64,000 nt of DNA from Lysobacterales bacterium. Its GTDB lineage: Bacteria; Pseudomonadota; Gammaproteobacteria; Xanthomonadales; Ahniellaceae. Shown in pieces: positions 53,761 through 62,393 of this stretch (within the stretch, counting starts at the first letter, position 1; every line of letters begins with the position of its first letter). Location of the stretch: the NCBI GenBank assembly GCA_016703225.1, contig JADJCM010000002.1, forward strand, positions 434,001 through 498,000, in the 5' to 3' direction. The notes below the pieces were generated by a model that was given only the letters and a program-made list of their open reading frames with translations, did not search any database and was not told the DNA's origin. The translations under genes and the position numbers were made by a program.

Positions 53761-54849
53761 TTATCCGCTGGCGCCACCGGCCCGGAGCGTTTCCAGGATC
53801 GTCGCCTCCGGCACCGAGGCCACCAGTTCCGCCTGGCCGATGCCGCGCCACAGCACCAGGCGCAACTCGCCGCTCAGGGCCTTCTTGTCGAGCCGCATCG
53901 CGTCCAGCAACTGGCTGGCGGCTTGCCCTGGTGGAATGCGCGTCGGCAGTCCGAGTCTTGCCAGCAGGTCGTTCAAGCGGTTGTAGTCGGTGCTGGTGGC
54001 CATGCCGATACGGGCGGACAGCTCGGCCGCGAGGATCATGCCGACCGCCACCGCTTCGCCGTGATTGAGGCCGCGGTAAGCGCCCAGCGCTTCGATGGCA
54101 TGGCCGAAGGTGTGGCCGAAGTTCAGCAAGGCGCGTTCGCCATCTTCGCGTTCGTCGCGGGCGACCACGCCGGCCTTGTGCCGCACGCTGCGTTCGATTG
54201 CCTCGGCGGTGGAATCGGGACGCAGCATCAGCAGCGCTTCGGCATGGTGCTCCAACCAGCCGAAGAAGGCGCCATCGCCGATCGCGCCGTACTTCACCAC
54301 TTCGGCGAGGCCGGCGCGCAATTCGCGCTTGGGCAGCGTCGCCAGCACCAGCGGGTCGATCAGCACCGCGCGTGGCTGGTGGAAGGCGCCGACCAGATTC
54401 TTGCCCTGACTGAGGTTGACGGCGGTCTTGCCGCCGACCGAGGAATCCACCATCGCCAGCAGCGTGGTCGGGATCTGCACCAGCGCTACGCCGCGCATCC
54501 ACAAGGCCGCAGCGAAGCCGGCGAGATCGCCGACGACGCCGCCGCCAAGTGCGATCACGGTGGCATCGCGGCTGGCACCGGATTTCGCCAGCGCCGTGAA
54601 CAGGCGATCAGCACTGACCAGCGACTTGTGGACTTCGCCGTCCGGCAGCACCAGGCTGGAAACTGCAAGCCCCGCGAGCGCCGAGCGCACACGTTCCAGC
54701 GCCAGCGGCGCGACCACTTCGTTGCTGACGATCAACACGTGGTGCCCGCCGACGCAGGCACGGATCGCGTCGGCATCGTCGAGCAGGCCGGCCGCGATGG
54801 TGACGGGATAGCTGCGCGCACCGAGCGCGACTTGGACCACGCGTTTCAT
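53761..54849 (-). CDS. aroB: 3-dehydroquinate synthase
   Basis: AroB forms the carbocyclic ring of 3-dehydroquinate, using NAD and a metal. The 362-residue protein has LPDGEVHKSL, the NAD-binding ALGGGVVGDLAGFAAA, PTTLLAMVDSSVGGKTAVN, and the metal-binding GLAEVVKYG, FGHTFGHAIEAL and LNHGEAVAVGM. All metal ligands (E, H, H) are present. The start overlaps the aroK stop by ATGA. Confidence 0.97.
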   Translation of the reverse strand: MKRVVQVALGARSYPVTIAAGLLDDADAIRACVGGHHVLIVSNEVVAPLALERVRSALAGLAVSSLVLPDGEVHKSLVSADRLFTALAKSGASRDATVIALGGGVVGDLAGFAAALWMRGVALVQIPTTLLAMVDSSVGGKTAVNLSQGKNLVGAFHQPRAVLIDPLVLATLPKRELRAGLAEVVKYGAIGDGAFFGWLEHHAEALLMLRPDSTAEAIERSVRHKAGVVARDEREDGERALLNFGHTFGHAIEALGAYRGLNHGEAVAVGMILAAELSARIGMATSTDYNRLNDLLARLGLPTRIPPGQAASQLLDAMRLDKKALSGELRLVLWRGIGQAELVASVPEATILETLRAGGASG

Positions 54850-55388
54850 GCCGCGACTCCGCGTCGCTGCCACCGGGCTTCCAGCTGCGCCGCGATCTGG
54901 CGCGCAGCCTGGGCGACGGCAATGTTCGAACCGTGGACGGTCATGTCGGCGATTTCCTGGTACAGGGGGTTGCGCAACTGTGCCATCGCCTCCAGCCGTT
55001 CGCGGCGGTCGGGTGCCTGCAGCAGCGGGCGCTTGCAGTCACGGGCGAGGCGGTTCAGCTGCTGTGCCACGCTGGTCGAGAGGTAGAGCACGAAGCCGCG
55101 GGCGTGCAGCAGGCGACGGTTCGCGGCGTCCAGCACCGCCCCGCCGCCGGTGGCCAGCACGATGCCCTCGCGTCGGCTGAGTTCCTCGATCAGACGCGCC
55201 TCGCGCTGGCGGAAACCGGCTTCGCCTTCGAGCTCGAAGATGAGCGCGACGCTGACGCCGTTGCGCCGCTCGAGTTCCTCGTCGAGGTCGATGAAGGGCA
55301 AGGCGATGTGGGCGGCGATGCGCCGGCCGATCGTGCTCTTGCCGGCACCCATCGGTCCGACCAGGAACAGATTCGGCGAAGGATTCAT
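54846..55388 (-). CDS. aroK: shikimate kinase
   Basis: AroK phosphorylates shikimate at the 3-hydroxyl. The 180-residue kinase has the P-loop LVGPMGAGKSTIGR, the shikimate-binding FIDLDEELERR, the FR of GFRQREA and the GGG of LATGGGAVLD, and the lid with RPLL. It is coupled to aroB as in most gammaproteobacteria and diverges from xrtH. In contrast to E. coli, damX does not follow; an unknown gene is present instead. Confidence 0.96.
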   Translation of the reverse strand: MNPSPNLFLVGPMGAGKSTIGRRIAAHIALPFIDLDEELERRNGVSVALIFELEGEAGFRQREARLIEELSRREGIVLATGGGAVLDAANRRLLHARGFVLYLSTSVAQQLNRLARDCKRPLLQAPDRRERLEAMAQLRNPLYQEIADMTVHGSNIAVAQAARQIAAQLEARWQRRGVAA

Positions 55389-55435
55389 GGCGGGATGCTA
55401 GCATCGCGCCCCTTCCGTTCTGCTGTGTCGCGGGC

Positions 55436-55996
55436 ATGCTGCGTTTCTCGATCCTGTTCCTGGTGCTGTTGTTCGTGCTGTTCACGGTCGAGGTGCTGGG
55501 GCCGGTCGAGACGCACGTCATCTATCCGTTCACCGAAGGTCTGGCGACGTTCTCCACCTGGCTGATCGGCTTCTTCGACGATTCCGTCAGCACCTCGGGC
55601 AACGCCATTCACAGCACGCGCGTGGCGTGGGGCGTCACCATCGAGCGCGGCTGCAACGGCGTCGAGGCGGTGATCATCCTGTTCGCGGCGATCTTCGCCT
55701 TTCCGGCGCCATGGAAACATCGCTTGCTCGGATTCCTGGCCGGCTTCGTCGCGATCCAGGCGCTGAATCTGGTGCGCATCATCAGCCTGTTCTACCTCGG
55801 CGAGTGGGAAACCGCGAAGTGCATTCCGGGCGAAGAATGCCATCGTGTCTGGTTCGAGTGGTTCCATCTTTACCTGTGGCAGGCGCTGATCATTCTCGAC
55901 GCGCTCGTGGTCTGGCTGGTCTGGCTGCGCTACTTGCCCAGGCCGCCGCGGCGCGGCCCGCCGCCCGCGGCGCCGTTGACGCCGGCCGCAGCCTGA
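55436..55996 (+). CDS. xrtH: exosortase H
   Basis: Exosortases are membrane transpeptidases that cleave C-terminal sorting signals; the H type is linked to IPTL-CTERM proteins. The 186-residue protein has several membrane helices and the three catalytic elements: Cys in IERGCNGVEA, Arg in ALNLVRIISLFYLG and His in WFEWFHLYLWQAL. The C-terminus is a Pro/Arg-rich cytoplasmic tail. Only one likely substrate is visible in the window (44897-46888). No polysaccharide genes are adjacent, in line with the stand-alone nature of XrtH. Confidence 0.93.
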   Translation: MLRFSILFLVLLFVLFTVEVLGPVETHVIYPFTEGLATFSTWLIGFFDDSVSTSGNAIHSTRVAWGVTIERGCNGVEAVIILFAAIFAFPAPWKHRLLGFLAGFVAIQALNLVRIISLFYLGEWETAKCIPGEECHRVWFEWFHLYLWQALIILDALVVWLVWLRYLPRPPRRGPPPAAPLTPAAA

Positions 55997-55997
55997 G

Positions 55998-56825
55998 ATG
56001 CCGGCGCAACGGCGCGTCCTGATTGCCGGTGCCGGTGATCTGGGAACGCGGATCGCGGCCAACTTGCGCGCACGCGGCTGCGAGGTCGTCGCGATCGCGC
56101 GCCGGCCGCGACCCGCCGACGCCAGCGTGCTGGCGCTGGATCTGGCGCGCCCGCTCGGTGATCGCATCGCTGATCACTTCGACTTGCTGGTGCACTGCCT
56201 GGCGCCCGCGGTGCGCGACGAAGCAGGTTACCGCGCCGTCTACCTCGATGCCTTGCAGCACCTGCTGGATGCGTTGCCGGGACTGCGCCGCATCGCGTTT
56301 GTGTCGAGCACCGCCGTCTACGGTGACCATGGCGGCGGCGTGGTCGATGAAGACAGCCCATGCCGGCCGCAGCGCTTCAATGGCCGCGTGCTGCTCGATG
56401 CCGAAGCGCTGGCTCGCCGCAGCGGTCGCGAGGCACTGGCCCTGCGCCTTGGCGGCCTCTACGGGCCGGGACGCGATCTGTTGCCCCAAAGGTTGCGCTC
56501 GGGCGAGCCGCTTGCAGTGTCCGAACCGCCCCAGTTCAGCAATCGCATCCACATCGAGGATGCCGCTGCGGCGGTGGCGCACCTGCTGTTGTGCGGCGAT
56601 CGCGGCATCTTCAACCTGGTCGACGATGACCCGGCCGCACAGCCCGAGGTGCTGGACTGGCTGGCCGACGCGATGCGGCTGCCGCGCCTGCCGAAAACCG
56701 TGGTGAGTGCGGCAGCGGAAAACAAGCGGGTGTCGAATGCGCGCTTGCGCGCTACCGGCTTCCAGTTGCGCTTTCCCGATTTTCGCGCTGGCTACGCTTC
56801 CATCTTGTCGGTGACGCGGGAGTAG
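55998..56825 (+). CDS. NAD-dependent epimerase/dehydratase-like SDR protein
   Basis: The 275-residue protein has a Rossmann N-terminus (RRVLIAGAGDLGTRIAANLRARG), a VSSTAVYGD segment and a FSNRIHIEDAAAA motif, as in extended short-chain dehydrogenases. The usual YxxxK active site is not obvious: the region where it should be reads RFNGRVLLDAEAL, so catalysis is doubtful. It is similar to YeeZ-type proteins whose function is unknown. It starts 1 bp after xrtH and is probably co-transcribed with it. Confidence 0.82.
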   Translation: MPAQRRVLIAGAGDLGTRIAANLRARGCEVVAIARRPRPADASVLALDLARPLGDRIADHFDLLVHCLAPAVRDEAGYRAVYLDALQHLLDALPGLRRIAFVSSTAVYGDHGGGVVDEDSPCRPQRFNGRVLLDAEALARRSGREALALRLGGLYGPGRDLLPQRLRSGEPLAVSEPPQFSNRIHIEDAAAAVAHLLLCGDRGIFNLVDDDPAAQPEVLDWLADAMRLPRLPKTVVSAAAENKRVSNARLRATGFQLRFPDFRAGYASILSVTRE

Positions 56826-56869
56826 ACTCGCGGCGTGCATCCGCACAATCCCCATCCAGGAGGCAAACC

Positions 56870-57079
56870 ATGGCAGCCAGCATCGTGAAGGTCATCGAGA
56901 TCACCAGTTCTTCGCCGAAGGGCATCGAGGACGCGGTGCAGTCCGGGCTCAAGAAAGTGGCCAAGACGGTGAAGGGCATCAAAGGCGCCTGGGTCAACGA
57001 CATCAAGGTCGTGACGGCCGACGACGGCAAGGTAAGCGAATGGCGCGTCAACCTGAAGATCAGCTTCCAGGTCGAATGA
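56870..57079 (+). CDS. dodecin
   Basis: A 69-residue flavin-binding protein that forms dodecamers and buffers free FMN/FAD. It follows an ideal AGGAGG. The sequence has VKVIEITSSSPKGIEDAVQ, the flavin-binding KGIKGAWVNDIKV with the aromatic W, and a final beta strand EWRVNLKISFQVE. It is followed by a strong terminator, so it may be made as a separate short transcript or as the last gene after xrtH and the SDR gene. Confidence 0.95.
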   Translation: MAASIVKVIEITSSSPKGIEDAVQSGLKKVAKTVKGIKGAWVNDIKVVTADDGKVSEWRVNLKISFQVE

Positions 57080-57115
57080 GCCACCACACAGTAACCTGAA
57101 GAGCCCGTTGCACAC

Positions 57116-57137
57116 AGCCGCCCGCTCGGGCGGCTTT
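57116..57137 (+). terminator. rho-independent terminator after dodecin
   Basis: GCCGCCCG and CGGGCGGC pair perfectly around a CT loop and are followed by TTTTC, 36 bp past the dodecin stop. Confidence 0.85.
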
Positions 57138-57227
57138 TCATTCCGGTGCGCGTGGCTTATTGTTGCGTCCTTACCGCAACAGTTGTTTGCGGTGCGCACA
57201 CCGCCCGGGGGCGGTCGAGGAACGGGA

Positions 57228-57944
57228 ATGGCAAACGAAGCCGTAGTAGTGGGGCTGCTCGAGGATGATCGAGACCAGGCCGAGCTGTATCGCGCATGGC
57301 TGGAGCAGGCCGGATTCATGGTGCGGGCCTACACCGAGGTCAAGGACTTCCGGCGTCGTCTCGGGGCCGAATCGATCGATCTGTTGCTGCTCGACTGGAA
57401 CCTGGGCGAAGGCTCCGGGCTTGATCTGCTCGACTGGTTGCGACAGTCGGCGCATGCGCGACTGCCGGTGATCTTCCTGACCGCACGTACGGCCGAGGAA
57501 GACATCGTCTCCGGGCTCAAGGCTGGCGCCGACGACTACGTGGTCAAACCGGCCAAGTCCTCGGAACTGATCGCGCGCATCCAGACGGTGCTGCGCCGCA
57601 GCGGCGTCGCCAATACCGCGAGCGGCGGCGGCGGGTCCTGGGTCGAGGAAGTGCTGCCGTACAAATTCGACTTGGACAAGCGTTCGGTGACCCTGAACGG
57701 CACCCTGATCGAACTGACCGACCGCGAGTTCGATCTCGCCTCCTACCTGTTCCGTCGCCATGGCCGCATCGTCAGCCGCGCGGCGCTGCTGGAAAACGTC
57801 TGGAACCTCGGTGGTGACGTCAACACCCGCACCGTCGACACCCACGTCAGCCGCCTGCGCAAGAAGATGATGCTGACCGGCGAGAGCAGTTGGGTGCTGA
57901 GTGCCGTGTACCAACATGGTTACCGGCTCGAACCGGCGAAGTGA
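57228..57944 (+). CDS. OmpR-family response regulator (orphan)
   Basis: ATG at 57228 after GAACGGGA. Residues 1-125 are a receiver with the acidic pair EDDR, phosphoacceptor Asp in LLLLDWNLGEGSG, Thr in VIFLTART and Lys in YVVKPAKSSEL. A Gly/Ser-rich linker precedes a winged helix (about 145-235: LTDREFDLASYLFRRHGRIVSRAALLENVW, TVDTHVSRLRKKM). It should bind DNA when phosphorylated. No histidine kinase is adjacent. It resembles regulators of Lysobacterales that lack a linked kinase. Confidence 0.92.
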   Translation: MANEAVVVGLLEDDRDQAELYRAWLEQAGFMVRAYTEVKDFRRRLGAESIDLLLLDWNLGEGSGLDLLDWLRQSAHARLPVIFLTARTAEEDIVSGLKAGADDYVVKPAKSSELIARIQTVLRRSGVANTASGGGGSWVEEVLPYKFDLDKRSVTLNGTLIELTDREFDLASYLFRRHGRIVSRAALLENVWNLGGDVNTRTVDTHVSRLRKKMMLTGESSWVLSAVYQHGYRLEPAK

Positions 57945-58001
57945 TCTCTTCCCGTTGATTGGCCGGATCGCCTTGGCACTCCGGCGCATGGAGTGCAAGC
58001 G

Positions 58002-58589
58002 ATGCTGTCCGAAGAAATCCTGAGTACGTTCCACCGCCTGATGGCCGAAGCCCAGGCCGCTGGTGAGCTCGATGCCAACGCCATGAGCCTGGCGTCAGCG
58101 GAAGCCGGCGGACGCGTGTCCTCGCGCATGTTGCTGCTCAAGACCGCAGATGTGCGAGGTTTCACCTTCTACACCAATCTCGACAGCGACAAAGGCCGGC
58201 AATTGCATGCGCAGCCGCGTGCGGCGATGTGCTTCCACTGGAAGCATCTGCGCGATGGTGTGCAGGTGCGGATCGAGGGCCACGTCGAAGCGGTCGACGA
58301 CGCCGAGGCCGACGCCTATTTCGCCACGCGGCCGCGCGAAAGCCAACTCGGCGCCTGGGCGTCGCTGCAGTCGCAGACGTTGCCGGATCGCGCCACCTTC
58401 GAGCAGCGCTTCGCCGACGCCGAACAACGCTACGCCAATGCCCCGGTGCCGCGTCCGCCGCATTGGTCCGGGCTGCGCCTGGTGCCGGACCTGGTCGAGT
58501 TCTGGTATGGCGTGCCGTTCCGCCTGCACGAGCGCCATCGCCACGAATGGCGCGAAGGCGCCTGGCATTACCGACTGCTGTATCCATGA
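58002..58589 (+). CDS. pdxH: pyridoxamine 5-prime-phosphate oxidase
   Basis: PdxH makes pyridoxal phosphate with FMN. The ATG at 58002 follows GGAGTGCAAGCG; a GTG at 57993 is possible. The 195-residue protein has the SSRMLLLKTADVRGFTFYTN FMN-binding segment, SQLGAWASLQS, and the C-terminal VEFWYGVPFRLHERHRHEW with the family RxH motif. The first 20-25 residues are somewhat shorter than in E. coli. The stop overlaps the GGDEF gene by ATGA. Confidence 0.95.
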   Translation: MLSEEILSTFHRLMAEAQAAGELDANAMSLASAEAGGRVSSRMLLLKTADVRGFTFYTNLDSDKGRQLHAQPRAAMCFHWKHLRDGVQVRIEGHVEAVDDAEADAYFATRPRESQLGAWASLQSQTLPDRATFEQRFADAEQRYANAPVPRPPHWSGLRLVPDLVEFWYGVPFRLHERHRHEWREGAWHYRLLYP

Positions 58590-59740
58590 GCGCAGCACCG
58601 GCCACGCTCGGCACGCTCGCCACGCGCATCGCCGAGTGGCTGCTGCCGCCGGCACGCTTTCCGCGCGACAACGTGCCGCAACTCGCGTCGAGCATGCTGT
58701 TGATGGGCTTCGGTCTGGCCTGTGCGCTCGCCTGCAGCTACTTCGCGATCGCGGACGCGAGCCACGGCATGATCGCCCTTGGCATCATCTACGCAATCGC
58801 GGCGCTCGGCTGCGTGATGTGCGTGTTCGGCTTCCGGCGCAGTGCGCGCCTGTTGCTGTGGGGCAATCTGTTCATCGGCCTGCTGTTCGCGATCACGGCA
58901 CTGGCCAACCTCGGCGGTGGTGGGCGCCTGCAAGGCGTGAACATGGTGTTGCCGACGCTGGTGATGGTCGCGGCACTGATGCTCGACCGGCGCAGTGCGA
59001 TCGCGTGGAGCTTGCTGATCCTGGCGCAGATTCTGGCTGCCTACTGGCTCGCACAGCGGCCGGTGCCGACCTTGTTCACCGTCGTCCAAGGCTGGGACGT
59101 TACCGCCTATCAGCGTGTCCCGCTGGTGATGGTGGTGCTGTCGATCTTCCTCGCGGTCTGGTTCAAGCAGATGATCGAGCGCATCCAGCAGCATCTGCTC
59201 GAACTGCATCGCAGTGAACGCGAGGCACGTGGCGAGAGCGAACACCTGAACCGCATGCTGGCGGAAATGGCTGCGGTCGATCCGCTGACCGGCCTGCTCA
59301 ACCGCCGCGCCTTTCTCGAAGCACTCGCCAACTGCGAGGTCGGTGCCGAACACTGGCTGCTGTACGTCGATCTTGACGGTTTCAAGGCGGTCAATGACAA
59401 CCTTGGGCACGAGACCGGCGATCGCGTGTTGATCGATGTCGCCGCGGTCTTGCGCAACAGCGGCGTCGACGTGGCGGCGCGCCTCGGCGGCGATGAGTTC
59501 TGCCTGCTGTTGCACGGCAACGAGTTCCGCGCGCGTCAGACCGCCGAACGTATCGTGCAGGGCGTTGCGGCCATGGTCACCGGCGGCCCGACCTCACCGC
59601 GAATCGGTGCCAGCATCGGCGTCGCCCGCACCAGCGGCAGCAACATCGAAGCCGCCCTGCGCAGCGCCGACGCCGCCTGCTACCGCGCCAAACGCAGCGG
59701 CAAGAGCCAGTTCGTGCTGGCGGTGGAACGCGGCGGTTGA
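58586..59740 (+). CDS. membrane diguanylate cyclase
   Basis: The 384-residue protein has five or six N-terminal membrane helices (about 35-190) that may form an unnamed sensor domain, a short coiled coil, and a GGDEF domain (about 225-380). The catalytic domain keeps DPLTGLLNRR, DLDGFKAVNDNLGHETGD and RLGGDEF. The allosteric RxxD site is not evident. It is coupled to pdxH through ATGA, an association that probably reflects operon compactness more than shared function. Confidence 0.92.
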   Translation: MSAAPATLGTLATRIAEWLLPPARFPRDNVPQLASSMLLMGFGLACALACSYFAIADASHGMIALGIIYAIAALGCVMCVFGFRRSARLLLWGNLFIGLLFAITALANLGGGGRLQGVNMVLPTLVMVAALMLDRRSAIAWSLLILAQILAAYWLAQRPVPTLFTVVQGWDVTAYQRVPLVMVVLSIFLAVWFKQMIERIQQHLLELHRSEREARGESEHLNRMLAEMAAVDPLTGLLNRRAFLEALANCEVGAEHWLLYVDLDGFKAVNDNLGHETGDRVLIDVAAVLRNSGVDVAARLGGDEFCLLLHGNEFRARQTAERIVQGVAAMVTGGPTSPRIGASIGVARTSGSNIEAALRSADAACYRAKRSGKSQFVLAVERGG

Positions 59741-59780
59741 TCCGCCACCAACGAGGCCTCCAGGCGCCGCCCGAATGTAG

Positions 59781-59812
59781 GTCGGATCAACGAGCGCAGC
59801 GAGGGATCCGAC
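59781..59812. repeat. palindromic repeat GTCGGATC-n16-GATCCGAC
   Basis: An 8-bp inverted repeat with a central AACGAGCGCAGCGAGG lies between convergent genes, within the longer sequence TGTAGGTCGGATCAACGAGC. This is a common intergenic palindrome type in proteobacteria and could act as a weak bidirectional terminator. Confidence 0.65.
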
Positions 59813-59814
59813 GA

Positions 59815-60435
59815 TCAGCGCGCGATCGAGCGTGCCAGGTTGGCGCGCGCAGGTGCCTCGAGTCGGCGCTGGTATTCCGCGCTGGAATAGATCTTCGGGC
59901 GGGCGAGGAATTCGCGCAGCAGCTGCTTGCGCTTGAGGTTGAACAGGAAGCTCGGTACCCAGTGGTACTCGCTGCGGATCTCGTGTTCGTAGGCGTCGAA
60001 ACGTGCGGCATCGGCGCCGAGGATGGACAGGTCGATATCGACTAGCAACGCGGCATCGGCGGTTGCCGGGAGCGCGGCATGGCGGGTGGCCAGGATCAGC
60101 TCGTGGATGCGTCGCGCGACGGCGGCGTCGAGGCCGGCCGTGATCACCGACTGTCGCGCCCAGTCGGCGCAGCGCTGCTCGTTGTCGGTCTTGCGCGTGT
60201 CGTAGATCGCGTCATGGAACCAGAGCGCGAATTCGACCTCGCCGGCATGCGCGAACTGCGGCCGCAGGTTCGCAGCCTGGCGCAGGCAGTCTTCGAGATG
60301 CGCGAGCGAGTGATAGTGCCGATGCGGCTCGCAATAACGCTGCAGCAAGTCTTCGCCGAGCGCGAGCTGGGTCGCGTTCGGCGCGATGCCGAGCAGGCGC
60401 AGCGTCTCGGTCCAGCGCTCGATGCCGAGGCTCAT
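59815..60435 (-). CDS. HD-superfamily metal-dependent phosphohydrolase
   Basis: Start at ATG 60435, which overlaps the upstream phosphotransferase stop by ATGA. The 206-residue protein has the pattern of the predicted HD hydrolases of the COG4339 type: RHYHSLAHLEDCL, the HD pair in LWFHDAIYD, and a later His in LILATRHAA followed by DIDLSILG. The C-terminal EYHWVPSFLF segment is also conserved in the family. A substrate is not known. It ends the leftward acyl-CoA dehydrogenase operon. Confidence 0.9.
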   Translation of the reverse strand: MSLGIERWTETLRLLGIAPNATQLALGEDLLQRYCEPHRHYHSLAHLEDCLRQAANLRPQFAHAGEVEFALWFHDAIYDTRKTDNEQRCADWARQSVITAGLDAAVARRIHELILATRHAALPATADAALLVDIDLSILGADAARFDAYEHEIRSEYHWVPSFLFNLKRKQLLREFLARPKIYSSAEYQRRLEAPARANLARSIAR

Positions 60436-61463
60436 GTTGATGTCGCGGCTGGCGACTGCAATTGCGCCGCTCCCAGTTCCGCGAGCATCGCCGCCATCGC
60501 GCCGGCCTCGCTGGCGCGTGCATTCGAGGCATTGCCCTGCTGCGCGCGCTTGGCTACGCCCTGCGCGATCGCGGCGAGGCGGAAGAACGAAAACGCCAGC
60601 ACGAACGCCCAGTCGCCGACGTCGCGGCGGTGGCTGAGCGCGCGGTAACGCTCGATCATGCCGGCTTCGTCGGGAATGCCGAGCGCGGCGCGATCGCCTC
60701 CGGCGAGTCCGGGCAGCGCCGGGTTGCGCGGCAGGCGCAGTGCCATGCACAGGTAGCCGAGGTCGGCGAGCGGGTGACCGAGCGTGGCCAGCTCCCAGTC
60801 GACGATCGCAACGATGCGTGCCTCATTCGGGTGCCAGATCAGGTTGTCGATGCGGAAGTCGCCATGCACGAGGGCGACGCGACCGTCGTCGTGCGGGCAG
60901 CGCTCCGGCAGTGCTGCGATCAGCGTCTCCATCGCCTCGATGCGCGTGGTTTCGCTGGCGCGGTACTGCCTGCTCCAGGTCGCGATCTGGCGCTCAAAAT
61001 AGTTGCCGGGCTTGCCGAAGTCGCCGAGCCCGAGTGCGATCACGTCCTCGCCGTGCAAGGCGGCCAGCACGCGCAGCATTTCCTCGTAATACGCGCCGCG
61101 TTCGGCGACGGGAATCTCGGGCAGCGACGGGTCCCAGAAGATGCGCCCCTCGACGAAGGCCATTGCGTAGAACACGGCGCCGATCACCGACTCGTCCAGG
61201 CACAGGCCCAGCGGCTGCGCGACCGGCACACCGTGGCCGTGCAGGGCGGTGAGCACGCGGAACTCGCGCTCTACCGCATGCGCGCCCGGCAACAAAGGCC
61301 CGAACGGCTTGCGTCGCAGCACATAGGTGCCGGAGGCGGCGTCGAGCCGATAGGTCGGATTCGACTGCCCACCCTTGAATTTCGTCGCCGCCAGCGGCCC
61401 GCGGAAGCCACGAACATGCGTCTCGCACCAGGCCGTCAATGCATCGAGTGGGAGGTCGCTCAT
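60432..61463 (-). CDS. phosphotransferase (APH) family protein, ACAD10-associated type
   Basis: A 343-residue aminoglycoside-phosphotransferase-fold kinase. It has FKGGQSNPTYRL for the nucleotide loop, YVLRRKPFG with the catalytic Lys, the catalytic loop LVHGDFRIDNLIW and the metal motif VDWELATLGHPLADLGYL. This subfamily is often linked or fused to acyl-CoA dehydrogenases (as in ACAD10/11), where it phosphorylates 4-hydroxyacyl-CoA for breakdown. The acyl-CoA dehydrogenase gene lies upstream, with a toxin-antitoxin pair in between, which supports that role here. Confidence 0.9.
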   Translation of the reverse strand: MSDLPLDALTAWCETHVRGFRGPLAATKFKGGQSNPTYRLDAASGTYVLRRKPFGPLLPGAHAVEREFRVLTALHGHGVPVAQPLGLCLDESVIGAVFYAMAFVEGRIFWDPSLPEIPVAERGAYYEEMLRVLAALHGEDVIALGLGDFGKPGNYFERQIATWSRQYRASETTRIEAMETLIAALPERCPHDDGRVALVHGDFRIDNLIWHPNEARIVAIVDWELATLGHPLADLGYLCMALRLPRNPALPGLAGGDRAALGIPDEAGMIERYRALSHRRDVGDWAFVLAFSFFRLAAIAQGVAKRAQQGNASNARASEAGAMAAMLAELGAAQLQSPAATST

Positions 61464-61554
61464 GGCATGTGCTCGCGATTGCGGTTCCCGCTCCCGCTGC
61501 GGGAGACGGGCAGGGCATGGTCCGGATTCAATGTGGGGCAGGCGACCGGCGCCG

Positions 61555-62040
61555 TCAACCGGGCAGTCGTAGCATCAGTGTCAGCGGATGCTGTGGCGAA
61601 GTCTGAAAGCCGTAGTGCTCGTAGAAGCGCTTGGCATGGTCGTGCAGTGCGTGGACCAGCAACGCGCGAACACCGGCATTCTGCGCAACGGCCGCTGCGC
61701 GATGGACGGCGTCTTGCAGCAGCGCGGCGCCGAGCTTGATGCCTTGCGCGCGCAGGTCGACCGCAAGGCGCGCCAGCACCATCACCGGTATCGGATCGGG
61801 CATGTTCCGTCTGACGTTGGTCGTGGCCGTGGCGTGCGACACCGCACCCGCGGCGAGCGAGTAGTAGCCGAAGACGCGACCGTCAGGATCAGCCGCGACG
61901 AAGGTGCGGGAAGCGCCGCTGTGCTGGTTGACCAGCGCGCGGCGTCGGAGCCACTCGTCGAGCGTTGCCTCGCCGCAGGAGAAGCTGTCCAACAGATGAT
62001 CGACAGCAAGTGGCTGCGGTGCGGCGAGTCTCAGACTCAT
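61555..62040 (-). CDS. GNAT toxin of TacT type
   Basis: A 161-residue N-acetyltransferase with the toxin-type layout: AVDHLLDSFSCGEATLDEWLRRRA at the start, the acetyl-CoA motif region VMVLARLAVDLRAQGIKLGAALLQDA (with G-x-x-x-G in place of R-x-x-G-x-G/A) and the catalytic Tyr in RFYEHYGFQ. Such toxins acetylate aminoacyl-tRNA and stop translation. It overlaps the antitoxin stop by ATGA. Start ATG at 62040 is chosen because of that overlap. Confidence 0.9.
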   Translation of the reverse strand: MSLRLAAPQPLAVDHLLDSFSCGEATLDEWLRRRALVNQHSGASRTFVAADPDGRVFGYYSLAAGAVSHATATTNVRRNMPDPIPVMVLARLAVDLRAQGIKLGAALLQDAVHRAAAVAQNAGVRALLVHALHDHAKRFYEHYGFQTSPQHPLTLMLRLPG

Positions 62041-62309
62041 GTCGAGCCGGCATTCCACGGAGCCTTCACGGCGAAAAGCCGATCGAGGCCGGGATTGGGA
62101 CGGACCGGCGCATCCAGCAACGCGGTGAATCGTTTGAACTTGTCAGTGTTGAGCTTGAAGAACACCTGATCGAGCAACACCGCCTGCGCTCGTTCGCAGG
62201 CCGCTTCGAGCATGAAGTCCGAACGATTCTTGCCAAGCAGGCTGGCGGCTTGGTCAATCAGGTCGCGCTGCCCTGGTAGCGCACGCAGGTTGATGGCGGC
62301 ATCACGCAT
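62037..62309 (-). CDS. DUF1778 antitoxin of TacA type
   Basis: The 90-residue partner of the GNAT toxin. The N-terminal part (INLRALPGQRDLIDQAASLLGKNRSDFMLEAA) is the ribbon-helix-helix DNA-binding domain and should autoregulate the operon. The C-terminal part (FFKLNTDKFKRFTALLDAPVRPNPGLDRLF) is the toxin-neutralising segment with the conserved F-x-x-L-D-x-P motif. Upstream, an AT-richer stretch with TTGACA on the minus strand (62365-62370) probably contains the promoter and operator. Confidence 0.92.
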   Translation of the reverse strand: MRDAAINLRALPGQRDLIDQAASLLGKNRSDFMLEAACERAQAVLLDQVFFKLNTDKFKRFTALLDAPVRPNPGLDRLFAVKAPWNAGST

Positions 62310-62393
62310 GGCGATTCCTGTGTGTGCATCAGAGATGCGAATTCTGAGATTGGTGTATAGCGGTTGTCAACACGCCGGTGGCTTCCAACGCGT
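62310..62393 (-). promoter_or_regulatory. probable promoter/operator of the toxin-antitoxin pair
   Basis: This 84-bp gap has markedly lower GC than its surroundings. A perfect TTGACA on the minus strand (62365-62370) and a downstream AGAATT 19 bp away could form the promoter; a GAATTC palindrome and a GCATC-AGAGATGC inverted repeat (about 62327-62339) are candidate operator elements. Confidence 0.45.
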
